Assembly: GCA_000969725.1 (NCBI GenBank)
Contig: JXSR01S035658.1
Reading direction: 5' to 3' (one strand)
Source of the DNA: Ophiothrix spiculata
Taxonomy: Eukaryota; Echinodermata; Ophiuroidea; Amphilepidida; Ophiotrichidae
Length of the DNA stretch: 64,000 nt
Shown here one piece after another: positions 1 through 12,200 of the stretch. The notes under the pieces are model-generated. The model made no database searches and was not told the origin of the DNA. It was given only the letters and a program-made list of their open reading frames with translations. The position numbers were made by a program, and so were the translations under genes. Position 1 is the stretch's first letter. The number at the start of each line of letters is the position of its first letter.

Positions 1-201
1 ATACAGGAATTGCAATGGTCACCTCTTGATGCCAACCGTCATATCCGTCGCTCCATCTGCCTTGAGCCGGGTCAGCGGATCAACATACCAGTCCATCCAG
101 AAGCCAAGAATCATCCGTCCTACCGGAAGATGATCTTATTGATGGATGAGATGATCCAGACGGAAACGGACTATGTACTATCACTCAAATATATCATCAG
201 T
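1..201 (+). CDS. RhoGEF exon: linker and start of DH domain
   Basis: The frame is open from base 1 with no start, so the exon begins upstream. It ends in a GTAAGT donor at 202 in phase 0. It encodes 67 residues; MILLMDEMIQTETDYVLSLK is the typical first DH helix. Confidence 0.88.
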
Positions 202-3200
202 GTAAGTCAACAATTCATGGGGAGATTCGATACCATATATTTTTGACACGGGGAACAAATGGGAGATATTTGGAATATCACAGATGCGGGGGGCGGGGGT
301 TATTATATTTGAGTTGGACAGGGTGTGCCACTGGCGGAAAACATTTGTCACAGAATTTGTGATTTTCTGAGTTTTCCCCATACCACTCAAATACCCCCAA
401 AATCGCAAAACTTAAGAGCTCAGTCAGAAAAGTTGACCTATGTTTAAGGATTTTTTTGGTAAGAAAAAGGACCCAAGTGTTCAGGATTTCTTGTAAAAAA
501 ATTAAAAAAATCAACAACAACAAAATCACCTTGTTTAGGCTTTCGCCAAGGAAACCCAACCTGGTACTTGGTACCAAGTAAGCTAAAGGAAGCTAAAAAA
601 GTGACCCATCTTGTCATATTGCACAAATATTGACAACGCAGACTCAGTTCAGACCATCTACGCCAGACTGAATTTCTTGACCCAGAGTTGATTTTAAAGG
701 AGCTGAGCTCCATGGCTGACAGCAACCATTACAAGGACTGGTATACTGCCCACAGATGACCAATTTTGTCATTGGGTGGGTGTATACATTTCTCCTTGTG
801 ACTGCTAAGTTGTGTAGGAATTGCAAAAAATATGGCCATAAAAGTCAACAAACTGGTAATGTATGCTGCTTTATTCAAAAAATCAGGCATTAACATTGGT
901 CAGTCACTAACAAATTTAGTCTTTTTTACAGAATTACTACCCAGAAATGGATCGTGAAGACATTCCTCAAGGCCTACGAGGACAGCGGAGTGCGGTGTTT
1001 GGCAATCTGGAGAAGATCTATGAATTCCACGAGCGCTACTTCTTGCAGGAACTCAAGCGATGCCAGTCGGCTCCTCTCCAAGTCTGCCACAGCTTCCTCA
1101 AACATGTAAGTATTAATTGACGAGGAGACAAGAAATCCCGGGGGCGGGGGCTACTTAGTATAAAAGGGGTTATGGGGACGTGCCGCAAATTCGGGTAGCA
1201 AAATCAGGCTTTTTGGTATTCCAATCGGTCCTTTTTCTTCACAAAATGAGGTATTTTGATGGGTTTTCTTTTCAAAATTATTGAAAATTTGCAAATTTTG
1301 ACATTTCTTCTCAAAATGTTAGGAAATTTTGCCAAAATAGAGCAAATTTAGACAGAAAACATGAGATTTTTCTTAAAAATTGGTATTTGGATAGGTGGCT
1401 TTCAAAATTTCCCAGAGGCACGTCCCTACCCAAACCAAATTTGAGAACCCCCCCAGGGGCGTCGGAAGGAAAATAAAAGTGGTACGGCCTGTGACCCATT
1501 AGTTATCAAAGTTAAGTAAACAACTAAGCCGCTGAAGAAAGTAGTTACTGAAAACGAATATATACAGTACTATTTTGTGGTAAATGATGCTAGGACCATA
1601 ATAAAACACATTGAATTAATTTAAATTAATTTATTTTTTTCTGGCTGAAAAGTTGTGCGGCCAAAGCCCACATGGCCCACATGGTTCTGACGCCTCTGAC
1701 CCCCCCCCCCCCCCCCCCCCTCCCGGGCGAGAAATAGTCCCATTCCTTGAATTGGTTTGTGGATAATAGTTGTCTGATGAAAACAATTTTGTATCCGAGG
1801 TACTTGACAGTTACATTTTATTTTTTAAACCAGAGGCAAATGGTCATGGTCAGTTTTACCAAGTATTTTGTATGAAAGCTATATTGTGATTAGCTACTTG
1901 AGTGAATATCTTACATTACTCACCAATCTGAATTGTTCTTGTTTCTTTTTGGCGAAGTATTGCTCAAAAAATTAACAAATTTATGCAGCACAAGCGCTGT
2001 ATTTTGAAAAGTCACTAGTTAATTTAATTTGAATAAAATAAATTATGTGTTTTACATCCCTAACGGCCCCAATTTTTCAAGATTTTGAAATATTTTTATT
2101 ATTTTCCCTTATTTATTCCATAAAAGCCCAGATGTAAAACAAATAATTTATTTTACTTGGCCTAATTATTGCATTTCAAACAAAAATGTATTGCAGTGCA
2201 ATCATTACATTAGTTTGATTCCAAACATCTGTCATGTGATGGACAATTTTCAAAAGGCCTTGAGGATCAGAAAAACAAGATTATCCTTATATTTATATTT
2301 AAGGTTTCATATAGCCAAGATGGAAATATTTAAAATGTTTTATTTTTCTCCAAATAAATAACACATAGGCCTATCCACTCCCATCCTTGCTCCAAGTAAC
2401 TTGTTAGTACACCTGCAATATATACATATCTTGTTTTGAAAAAACAGGTTCAGAAAATATCTTATTTAAACATTATTAATTAACAAATGCGACACATATC
2501 CTTTATAAATCTCATATATTTCCTGGTATAGTTTCCTTGTCCTCTGTACCGACTTACACCGGCTAATTCCTTGTGCAATCAATTGATCGTGTTATCCAAA
2601 TCAAAAACAGAGATTTAAATCTGGTGTTTGAACTTTGACCAGGGTTAGATGAATTGATCACGATTATTAGGCCTAACCCACCTGATATTAATCAGGGGAG
2701 GGTGTAAATTATTAGGCAGATAGACACCATGTTGAATTTTTGACTAACCTGTTTTGCTGCCACCGAGTCATTGTCAGACAGGAATTTGGTCCTCGAATAA
2801 TAGAGAGATTCCAATTTCAAATTTTGGTCGGTCTGACCATTTTGATTTTACAAGCAATTTAGTATTTCAGAGCTCCCTATTCTATGCTGTATAATTCAAT
2901 CAATCAATCTACACTTTACTTGAATGACATGCGTACCCCATGAAGGAGTATATTCGCAAAGAGGACCAACGGTTTAACGTGACTTCCGAATCATAGAGCA
3001 AGTCGGAGTAAAGTTTCTTGCCCAAGGAAACAAGGAGACGAAAACTGCCGCAACCACTGTACTACGGGACCCGTGTTCTAACTGCTCAGCCATTGGTTAC
3101 CATTTTCAGTAATATTTCCCAAACAAAACATGTTTCAGTCATAAAATTTCACATGAGTTATAAGAAAACTATGAGCAATATTTTGGTACTAAAATCTCAA

Positions 3201-6200
3201 AAAGTTTGAAAAAAGGTGAAGCAATTGGACCATGCTCCTTATGTAATGTAAATATATCAAAAAGATACCAACATAAATGTAATTTTTTTTGTTTTGTTTT
3301 ATTTTCAGAAAAAGGAATTTGGCCTTTATGCCTTATACAACAAGAACAAACCCAGGTCGGATTCCCTCCTAGCAGACTATGGTAGCTTCTTTAGGGTAAG
3401 TGTGTGATAAATTTGCCTTGATTGTGATCAGGACTGGACATTAGCATACCCGGTGGGTAATTTTGGTGGTGGGACAGTAAAAATATATATAAAAAATATA
3501 AAATTACCTTTCCCACTGGTGGGTAAAATTTTGTCGAGTCTATTTCGAGTAATAAATTGTCCCCAATGAATTTCTTGTAGGTTGAGTAGATTTTCAAAAT
3601 TACTTTGCAAAAGTACAAAAAAATACCAATGTCTAATCCTGATTTTAATCAATGAAAAGTTTTGATTTTGGTAATGTTAAATTGCAGTGCTTGTTGATCA
3701 GTTAGCTGTGTTGAGATATAGACAAGGGTCCAAAACTATCTACAGTAGTGCTGTAACAACACACAGCATCACTTTGGATAAAAGTGAAGAAGACCAAAAC
3801 CTTGTTGGGATGTGAACCCTTGACCACTCACAAATTTCCTTCCAATATATAGGTACATAATCACGAAGGTAGAATCAGAAAAATAGTAGGCCTAAATAAT
3901 TAAAATTGGTCTATGAAGCAGCCAATTAACTAGACCTAGAAAATAATGGTTATTCAGCAAGTTCATTGCTGGAAAATATTTGATTCAGAGATAAATTTTG
4001 CTTCTGAATATATTGTTTCCAAATGTTGTCTTCCTTACCAAGAAAATCAATATTTTTCCAAACCAGAAGAAACAACTTTACACAATATTTTGAATATCAC
4101 AAGATGATGGCTTCACCTTATAAAGTTTGTAGACATCAACAAAAGTCTATTTTCGGTGAATATATATGTGATGGCTCACCCCGAAAGGGGGGACTTTGAA
4201 GATGATATCAATTTTGATTTTATCATTTCATCTGTTACAGTATTTTCTAAGCTTTAAAATAACACATTTCTTGTTGAAATTGATCAAGGCGATCAAATTT
4301 TACAACAGAAAATCTGCTGGAAATTCTTATTATTTTCTTTATTTTTTGCTGCCTATTTTCATCAGTTTCTCGAAAAGTGTTCTGTCTCAAAGTCCCCCTT
4401 TTCGGGGTGAGTCATCACATATCTGTATTCAAAGTTCATTAGTTTGTGGTAGTAACAATTTTATGATTTGTATTTTGTTGTTCCTCCAGGGTAAACAAAA
4501 GAATCTTAGTGACAACATGGACGTAGCAAGTTACTTACTGAAGCCTGTACAGAGACTAGGGAAATATGCCTTACTTATACGAGATCTGATTAGAGAATGT
4601 CGGTCTACAGATCCTGAACTAGCTCTGCTTAAGGTAAGAAATGACAATGTGTGTAAAGCACTGGGTTTGGTTGATAAGCATGTGTGATGGTATTGTTTGT
4701 TGATTTAATTTGTGAATGCGTTGAACATAGCAATCACGCAGTAGTCGCTCACGCAAGCGCGCATTTTCAAGGTAGAACCAGTTCGCATCTACACTCATAA
4801 CTTTGAATGCACGTTCACGAATTACTGCCACAAACAATTAGTTCCTAACCACTTACCATTTTCACCAACAATTAAGGGAAAAAAGTCATTGGAACACATA
4901 AGTCTTTTTAGATGCATTCATCCGTTTAAAACACTTAAAATTACAGTAAGACATGGATAAAGTTGAAGGCAATAAAGAACTCTTCTCTTCTGACCATCCC
5001 CTTCCCCACCCCTGTTTCAATGTTGGATGTAAAGATGCTCCTTGTGTTCGGATCAACATTGAGAAGGGGATGGGGAAAGGGTGCGAAATCAATGACATGC
5101 ATTGATAATTGTGCCAAAACTTTTTTCCCCGATTGAAGATTTGATTTCCAGTCAAGCTATATATGGTTGTGGTGTATGTGAATTTGGTTCTCTATACATA
5201 CACAGCTAATTTTGCGTACCAAGGATTTTGTAAAGGCCAGGGATTCATAAAGTCCTTCGGAAGTAAAATGCATGTCATGCCTGCTAAAAGCTCTCCTGAG
5301 TTTATTGGTCTTTTCGCCATGTTTCTAAAGACATATTTATTATTATTCATTGATTCTCAGCTGATATCATGTCATATGTAATGTAATGATCATCTATTTT
5401 ATAACTTTACAGATTATATTGAAGAATCTATCATTATCCTATTTTCTAGTACTTGAAAATGTTATCAAATGCATCTTATAAAGTTTTTGTATACAATCAA
5501 AATGTATTTTGAGAAATGTTGTATAATTGTGTTTTGAGAAACATGGAAATAAATTGAAATTAAAATTGATTCTGGTCGGTTGCTATTGTTCTGAAGGGGG
5601 GGGGGGTCTCAAAAACATTTTGTACGGGGGTATGCCACACAGACTTTGCGATAAGGACCGTTCTCTGTACCTAAAAAAGGCAATTTTGCAAACCTTCACC
5701 ATACCATTTTTCTGCAAAAAACACCCAATTTGGGTCAAATTGGGCGCTTTTTAAGGCAATTTTCCCCCAAAACACCAAATTTTTCCATTTGGGCGCATTA
5801 GGTCTGTGTCAAAAACCCACCCATAGATATACCTAAAATGGCAAAATTATACCCCAAAACCGTGGCACATACCCGTATATCAACCTAATGTGAGAACCCC
5901 TCTCCCCCCCCCCCCCCGTTCTGAACTTCTGATCAATGGCAACAAGGCTGTCAACTGCCAGTTGACTTTAGAAGTGACCCCTAAACTTATACACCTACTT
6001 GAGACGAGAATGACTTCTTTGTGTGTGGAAAGCTGTGTGTAAATCAGCTTACCTTGAGAGGTGGGTGTTTGCTGATCTCATAAACCAGAGGTCCAGGGTG
6101 CAATTTAACTCTTTTTTCATCATTAAAAATAATGATTCAGCACAAGTTTCTGATAATAACTGAAATGATTTTTTTCTTTCAGGCTTCAGAAGAAATGGTA

Positions 6201-9200
6201 CAATTTCAGATGAGGCATGGTAATGACTTACTAGCCATGGATTCACTAAGAGAATGTGATGTAAGTTCAGTTTATAAATCTTTTTAAAGTTGTAATTTTA
6301 TGATTATTTAATCATTAATTGTTTGGGTTACTTACACTAATACTACTGTTAAGTGAAAAATACATTTTCAGATAAGGATTTGAACTATGATTTCACACCA
6401 CAAGATATCAGGAACTCAAAATTTGTTTAACTACCAATTTGCCCACCAATGAGGGCAGTATACAACAAAATGTATTGATAGGTCAGTGTGTATCTTTTGC
6501 AATGATTTGAAGGTGGGAACTTCAAAATATTGCAGATATGAGCCAAACAAACCAAATTACAATCATGCAGATCTTTTTGTATGTTTATTTGTTTTTTAAT
6601 CAATGTTAATTTGATCATTATCAACATGTATTTTTAATTTTTGCTTCAACAAAATCTTACAAGGACTTGACAATCTATAAAGCAAAAAGAAGTGTTTTAA
6701 GAGAAAAAGACATGTAGGAAAATGATTTGATTAAAAATAATAAATACTAGGCTTTAATCATTTTATCTTTTTGTTTCTATTCCGTAGGTAAATCTGTTTG
6801 AGCAAGGTGAATTGTTGAGACAGGTGAGTGGTCTGCATTTTAAAATTCTCTATTGGAAATATAACGGGAAAAATTGATACAGGCTGTTGTTTTGTGAATT
6901 GAAAGATTCTAATGATTTTACGATAGTTGAGTCTGCCAGACCTCCTTCACATCGATTAATGCCAGTACTAAAATTCAAGAAGTAGGAGTTACTTGAACAC
7001 TACATATGGAACCTTGTGAATGCAAACTCTCCACCCAGAGTCTTAAATGCATATGATCCAAAAAAAAAACTTAAGAGGCTTTACATAAAAGCTATATATT
7101 GATGGAATGCTTGGTGGTAATAGTACAGCAGTGTAATCAATCTGAACTTATCCAGACTCAATCTAGAATAAACTGGATTTCAGCAAATGATCACATGAGT
7201 GGACTCACGCATCTAGATATATCTAGAATAAACTAGATTTCAGCATATGGTCACACGAGTGTAGTGACTGCACGTGTACATAATGCGTACTTGTGTTATT
7301 TCTACTCGCATGCATGCTCTATCATGTCAACATGTGACACAGGTGTAAATTCGGTTTGATGTGCAACCATGTGAATACAATCTGCACTTCAAAAATGCAC
7401 ATTAATCTGGATGAGTTCAGATTGATGCTCCCATGTGGAGAGAGCCCCAACATGAAGACAGAGCTGGATGAAAGTAGCATTAGGGTGTTCAGTTAGTCAT
7501 TTCTTTTTTTATTCCAATTGTTTACAATTTGTTTCAATTAATTACGAAGTTGTCATTTTAATCGATTCGATATTTTCTTTTCTACGTTTCTCAGGATGAA
7601 TTCTTGGTATATCGTGGACATCGCAAGTGCCTAAGACACGTCTTCTTGTTTGAGGACCTCATCTTGTTCAGTAAGACTAGAAGGACAGCCAGGGGACATG
7701 ATGTCTATCAGTACAAGTTCAGTCTTAAGGTATGTCAGCTCAGCTTAGAAGATGAAAATAATTTAAAAATTCTTAAATTTTATTTCAGCATTGAAAAGTG
7801 GTTGAAAACAGTTTTTAAATGAGTGATTTGAATATTCAACATTGATTGAACTGTTGAATGTTTAGATATGCTTCCTGGATAGGTAAATATACATCAAAAC
7901 TAAACCCGATGAAAATTGATTCAGATTTTTGGGAGACTAAATAAATAAACCTGTGTTAATCCTGAGATTCCTGGGAAATCAGGCAAACAGTGACTTAGAA
8001 TCAAATCTTTTAAGGAGGAGAAGTATTTTTAATGCACCAAATAGAATATTTTGATGATTGAATATTAATTGAATATTTTTACTAATTGTTTCAAATAAAT
8101 TTCAGACATGCAGCCACCCCTAATCCACAAGTTGAGACAAGAACGGGACACCGGGAAGTACACAGCACCGTTTCCAATCAGTAATCCACAGTGCCGCGTC
8201 ATTGCGCGTGCCTGAAAAGCGTGGTGTACTCGCGTAAAATGCACACGCAATGGTGTTACGCAAGGCTCAAAATTTTCGTGTCCGAGAATTATTTGAAACA
8301 ACAATATGTCTAAAATGTTGTGTATTTTCCCTTTCTCTCCTCCACAGATGACTGACATAGGCATGACAGAGAACATAGGTGAGAGCGGGTTGAAATTCAT
8401 GATCTGGTTCCGTAGACGGAAGACAAACGACAAGGCCTACACGCTGCATTGTAAAAACCAACAAGTGAAGCGGGAATGGACCAATCACATCAGCAAGTTA
8501 CTATGGCAACAGGCATTCAAAAGCAAAGGTAAAGAGATCTAGGATTGGGTTTAGAGGGTTTTTTTGCAAATGACAATGATACTACTACACTGAAGTCTGT
8601 CACGCTATGACCAAGGATGGGCATATGTCATAGACTTTTGTGAAAACTCCTCACTTGTCATTGAATACAAAGTTCTCAGTCTAATCAATTAGACATAATG
8701 CTCAACATGATCTTGAGTGCATTAAGTGTGTGGTGTGTCGTGATGATTTGTTGGACAAACAAAATTTGTAAATATATCACAAAAAGTCTTCCCCCTCCGA
8801 TGTCACTGGAACATTGGTTTTGTGCAGTCTGTTAAAGCTGCATGGTGTAAAATTGGTGCAACATGGCTTTGAAAACGTGTGACAAACATGCATGCTTTTT
8901 CCTATTTATGTAGACAAATTGTTAGCCTATGCTAGTGACTTTTGCCCAAGCGTTTGTTATCTTTGTCAAAATAATTTAAATTGGCGCAAGCTCAAAAGCT
9001 CTGGAGCGATACTTTACAACATTTTGCATTGACTTTTAACAAACTTGTAAAAAACCTTGTATATCCAAACACACATGTAGTCCGCGGCGGCAAAAGGATG
9101 CTGTTGTCATCTCGTACATGTTGCTCATTGTAGCATATCTGATGTATACAATTAGTATACATCAGATATACTTCAGTGAGCTACTTGTAGGAGACGACAA

Positions 9201-12200
9201 CTGCATCCTTTTGCTGTGGCTTGCATGAGGGACATATTTCTAATCCATACTGACAACTTATCCCCCTGTCCTTGAAAGACATTTGTTCACCAACCACTGA
9301 TATTCATGCAATACAAACAAACATATGAAAAGACATTCTCTTTTATTCTAAGTAAATAATTGTTAGCGAATATATAGCGAATTGTTGCCCAACAGCTTGT
9401 TGCTTCAACTAAACACTACGTCAAAAGTTCCTACCCATGATTTCTACATGCCTAAAGATAAATTAAATTGATGTTTTTCTGATAAATTTTGGTACACAAA
9501 CCAAGTCTCATCGATTTGTAGTCTGAATGTATCCAGTTCATTATCAAGTGACACAGATTTGCAAAAAATGATCAATTTTAAAAAATTACCTCTGAATTCA
9601 ATTCTTGTAAATTGATCAATTACATGCAGATAGTCATCATCAGTACCAAATGAGTACAGGGCCAGTGGTTACTGTTATACAATATTCAACGGGTCAATAA
9701 TGCTATTGTGTGCCGTTACTTTCAAATTAAATAGCCCGCGATGTGGAGCGAATCCTGGTGTTATTGATCCCGGCTACTAGCGGCGTGTATCGCAATGTGG
9801 TGTGGTTTTACACTCAGTGTGTCATTCAAGAATTAGCAAGAATTGAATTAATATGTATCTTTTTAAAATCAACTGTTCTTTGCAATTCGGTGTCACTTGT
9901 TGGCGAATTTGATACATTCTGACTTCAAATCGATGAGACTTGGTTGGTGTGCCAAAAATTATCAAAAAAACGTTAATTTAATTCATCTGCAAGCACGTTG
10001 AAATCATGGGTAAGAACTTATGACATGGAGTTTATTATGACCAAGCATTGATCCCCAACTGCCGGGTCCATACTTATGTTATCTGGGGTCAATTTCACTA
10101 ACATTACGATGCATCGTAGCTAACGAAGGGTTCAGCTCGTAACTACAACTAGACTTCACAAAGACGGGAAAACCCTCCGTAAGTTTTTACCGCATCGTAA
10201 GGTATATGAATTATGCAATAGAAAAATCAAACCCTTTGTTAACGTTGCGTGGGGTCAAGAGTTGGTCGTAGCTAACGATGGGTTTTGGTCTTACGATGGG
10301 TTAACGATGCATTTTAACGTTAGTGAAATCGACCCCAGATCTCACATGGTTTTTTCCCATGATATATTGGCTAACATTGATGACTTTGATTTTTGTTTTC
10401 AGAAGCTAGACAAGCAGAACATAGCTCTATGGGTGTAGGCAGCAAGCCATGTATTGACATCAAGCCCAGCAGGGACAGAATTAACGATAGGGCTATTAAC
10501 CTGATGGGAAGAGGTAAGTCGTTGAAGAGATGGGTGTGTGAAAGAGTCTGATTTGGGTTTAAAGTATCATGGCATTGCTATACTTTGATCATTATTAAAT
10601 AGGCAGGAAATGTGAGGCTTAATTTCCTTCATCCGGATCCCACTTGAGAACGCCACATTGATGCCCAAGTCACAATATCCTATGGTACTTCACTGCATCT
10701 CCTGCAGTTGTGCTATGTTCAGCAACACACGCTTCTCTGTATCAATTCACGATGTGAATCGCCACATTGATGCCCAAGTCACAATATCCAATGGCACTTC
10801 ACTGCGTCTCCTGCAGTTGTGCTATGTTCAGCAACACATACTTCTCTGTATCAATTCACGATGTGAATCGGCTTGCCTTTTGATCAAAGTATAGACTCAC
10901 CAGGTATACACTGTATGCAGCGCCCCATGAAGGAGCATTCGCACAGGGGACCCACGGCTTTACGTGACTGTCCGAGCACGGAGCAAGTAAAGTAAAGTTT
11001 CTTGCCCAAGGAAACAAGGAGACGAAAACCGTCTCTTTTATAATGCCAAACAAAATTTGATTAAATGTATAAACACTGTTGATGCATAAGGTGTCAGTTG
11101 ACCTATATGTAAAAATGTAAAACATTGTGTAATACTTAGCAAGCCGTCCTTCGGAGGGGACGTTAAGCCGTCGGTCCCATATATGGGAGAGTCACACCCA
11201 TATATGCTTGTCACAGCTAGGTTCGTGAAGAGTAGGGTATTATACCCATAGCTGTCCCTTTTTCTTCCTGGTGCTGTCTAGATACTCACAATCTAACTAC
11301 GGACATAAAGTGCGCCTTTGAGCAGCCATTATGGAGGATGTGATCAGATTGTGATATCTGTATAGACAGCCGTGCTGTGATCTATATGAAATGGCACATT
11401 AAATAAGCCTGATGTATGTATGTATGTATGTATGAACAATAAAACTTGCAAAAAGAAACATTATCTTAAATAATATCATTTATCAATATGAAATAAAACT
11501 CATTATTAACAAAAAGTGGATTGCCTTTATTGTTGGTTTCTATGAAAGAAGCTATGTCAAGATTGAAAGTAATATTATTCTGCTTTCTTCTTTGTTCCAT
11601 TAGGCCAAAAAAAATAAATTGTTATGTTGCCCTCAGCGACCGACCCTATTCAAAAAAATTTTAAAAAGATATTACGGTCGGGAAAGCACCCAATTTTGCT
11701 CAGATTGGGTGTTTTTTGAGAAAATATTTTGAAAATAGTGGATTTGGGTGCTCTTTAAAAAAATTATTTTCCGACCGACCGACTCAATTTTTCAGAAATC
11801 CCACTTGAGGGCAACACAACAATTAGTTTTTTTTGGCCTTATTGTGTAGCCCCTTCGTCATGTCCAGTTAACTTCTGCTATCATTAGAGAACAGTGTCTG
11901 ATCACATATTTAGTTAAAATTTCATTTATAATTGCCTATTTTTCTATTTCAGCACCAAAAGATCGCAACTCCATAGCAGTGTCTTCCTTAACAGCCGACC
12001 AACTCATGAGGTCTTCCTACTCAACATCCCCTCGCCCTCCGAGGCCGCTGTCAGCTTCCAGCCTCACCCAACGAGCCCTCCTACCCACAAACCACCTCAG
12101 GCACTCCATCGTTGAGGCAGTTGAAGAGGATCCCCCAGTACGACCACCAATCAAAGCTACCGATGATAGTGACTTAAACACGAGACGCAAGAGTATCGGT

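Noticed and set aside
2925-3100. A functional tRNA gene on the - strand
   Set aside because: Only an A-box-like word is present; there is no cloverleaf, and the sequence continues into a SINE body.
4196-4687. A 163-residue ORF as an independent gene
   Set aside because: It is RhoGEF exon 4490-4633 plus MITE and intron sequence that happens to be open.
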